Assembly: GCF_029906345.1 (NCBI RefSeq)
Contig: NZ_JARYGY010000007.1
Location: 186,001-250,000 of the forward strand
Reading direction: 5' to 3'
Length of the DNA stretch: 64,000 nucleotides
From: Aquimarina mycalae
Lineage (GTDB): Bacteria > Bacteroidota > Bacteroidia > Flavobacteriales > Flavobacteriaceae
The translations under genes were made by a program, and so were the position numbers. Every line of letters starts with the position of its first letter. The stretch's first letter is position 1. Positions 62,928-64,000 of the stretch are shown one piece after another. Below the pieces are notes generated by a model. It was not told where the DNA came from. It saw nothing but the letters and a program-made list of their open reading frames with translations, and ran no database searches.

Positions 62928-64000
62928 ATGAAAAATATCAATACCATATTAATTGCGAATCGAGGAGAAATTGCCTCGAGAATTATCCGTACCTGTAAAA
63001 AGATAGGTATTACTTGTGTTGCAGTATATTCTGAAGCGGATAAAAATGCACCATTTGTTAAACAAGCAGATTTGGCAATCCATATTGGAGATCCAGAACC
63101 ATCTAAGTCATATTTGGATCAAGATAAAATCATTGCAGCAGCATTACGTTCTGGCGCAGATGCCATACATCCTGGATATGGGTTTTTATCAGAAAACGCT
63201 TCATTTGCTCAACGATGTTTTGATGAAGGGATTATTTTTATTGGCCCAAAACCAGAGGTTATTGAATCCATGGGATCCAAGTCCCATGCAAAAATGATTA
63301 TGGAACAATCAGGAGTTCCAGTAATACCAGGATATAAAGGAAAAGCGCAATCGGATGCAATTTTAAGAGAAGAAGCTTTAAAAGTTGGGTTTCCATTATT
63401 GTTAAAAGCAACTGCTGGTGGTGGTGGAAAAGGAATGCGCATCGTATATGAAGAAAAAGATCTTGAAAATGCAATTGCTTCTGCAAAAAGAGAAGCAAAA
63501 AACGCATTTGGTGATGATGAATTACTGATCGAAAAATACATTGAATCTGGAAGACATATTGAATTTCAAATTTTTGGAGATCAACATGGTAATATCATCC
63601 ATTTATTAGAAAGAGAATGTACTATCCAAAGGCGTTACCAAAAAGTAATTGAAGAAAGCCCTTCTCCTGTAATGACCGATGCACTAAGAACAAGCATGGG
63701 TGAAGCTGCGGTTTTAGCGGCTAAATCTTTGAACTATGATAATGCAGGAACTGTAGAATTTATTTTTGATGATAAAACCCAGAACTTTTATTTCCTGGAA
63801 GTGAATACCAGATTACAAGTTGAGCATCCAGTAACGGAGGCGATTACAGGGCTTGATTTAGTGCAGATGCAAATAGAATCTGCTAAAGGACTTCCGTTAC
63901 TAATTAGACAAGATGAAGTCAAAGCAAATGGCTATGCTATTGAAGCTAGATTGTATGCAGAGGATGCCGCTAATAATTTTGCGCCTGTAACAGGAACCAT
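62928..64000 (+). CDS. biotin carboxylase subunit of the acyl-CoA carboxylase, 3' truncated
   Basis: The frame begins MKNINTILIANRGEIASR and runs off the window end. The visible 357 residues form the biotin carboxylase region with IHPGYGFLSEN, the ATP-grasp motif KATAGGGGKGMRIVY, HIEFQIFGDQHGN and the catalytic EVNTRLQVEHPVTE. This is the alpha subunit partner of the beta subunit just upstream. The biotin-carrier domain, if fused, would lie outside the window. Identification is firm; the substrate follows the beta subunit. Confidence 0.93.
   Translation, partial: MKNINTILIANRGEIASRIIRTCKKIGITCVAVYSEADKNAPFVKQADLAIHIGDPEPSKSYLDQDKIIAAALRSGADAIHPGYGFLSENASFAQRCFDEGIIFIGPKPEVIESMGSKSHAKMIMEQSGVPVIPGYKGKAQSDAILREEALKVGFPLLLKATAGGGGKGMRIVYEEKDLENAIASAKREAKNAFGDDELLIEKYIESGRHIEFQIFGDQHGNIIHLLERECTIQRRYQKVIEESPSPVMTDALRTSMGEAAVLAAKSLNYDNAGTVEFIFDDKTQNFYFLEVNTRLQVEHPVTEAITGLDLVQMQIESAKGLPLLIRQDEVKANGYAIEARLYAEDAANNFAPVTGT

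Overview
The window looks like a chromosome segment of a marine-type Flavobacteriaceae member (phylum Bacteroidota). The signs are low GC, AT-rich spacers, type IX secretion (T9SS) C-terminal sorting domains, Bacteroidota-style lipoproteins, promoters with the phylum -7 element TAnnTTTG (TATATTTG at several genes), several TTG or GTG starts, and a CrtD/CruF/CrtY carotenoid set. An Aquimarina-like genus would fit, but the genus is a guess. The GC and codon feel is uniform, and no transposase, phage gene, CRISPR array or rRNA is visible.

Layout. 1-3033: the 3' end of a lanthipeptide/thiopeptide-type RiPP dehydratase, its terminator, a small repeat lipoprotein fused to a remnant of a T9SS sorting domain, a Tat-exported VOC protein and a DUF6503-type lipoprotein. 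3046-14291 (minus): an eight-gene operon for reductive pyrimidine catabolism. It carries two transporters, PreT/PreA, dihydropyrimidinase, beta-ureidopropionase, an omega-aminotransferase and a CoA-acylating semialdehyde dehydrogenase, so uracil can be taken to acetyl-CoA within one transcription unit. 14650-19983 (minus): a 1777-residue secreted repeat protein. 20325-24425: tRNA-Asn, RseP, a tiny membrane protein, a SCO protein and an orphan lipoprotein. 24754-27284: feoA, feoB and a 50-residue Cys-tailed membrane protein for ferrous iron uptake. 27358-29271: three minus-strand accessory genes. 29389-32643: carotenoid cluster. 32651-37168: a DnaJ/TerB protein, bacilliredoxin, PlsC, acyl-ACP desaturase, HD hydrolase and small proteins. 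37414-41421: a TPR/AraC regulator, a radical SAM protein and, divergently, a TIR-domain protein behind a striking twin palindrome.

41593-58050: an alpha-2-macroglobulin and penicillin-binding protein 1C, a pair that normally sit together, both on plus. They are separated here by about 8.6 kb of minus-strand genes: a PH-like membrane protein, an AHSA1/ArsR pair with a clear double operator, an NMO-type flavoprotein, a VOC protein and two tandem-duplicated TPR hybrid histidine kinases. Each kinase copy is damaged differently. One has lost the phospho-accepting histidine (Tyr381) and the other is frameshifted. 58171-64000: a TetR regulator behind a perfect 20-bp palindrome, then acyl-CoA ligase, SDR, acyl-CoA carboxylase beta and biotin carboxylase (cut by the window edge), resembling the start of a leucine/isovalerate (liu-type) catabolic operon.

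The most notable signals are the twin palindrome in front of the TIR gene, the complementary damage in the duplicated kinases, the block splitting A2M from PBP1C, the NCS1 transporter with an extra soluble insert, and the operators at the ArsR and TetR genes. No clearly new multi-gene system could be proven from sequence reading alone.
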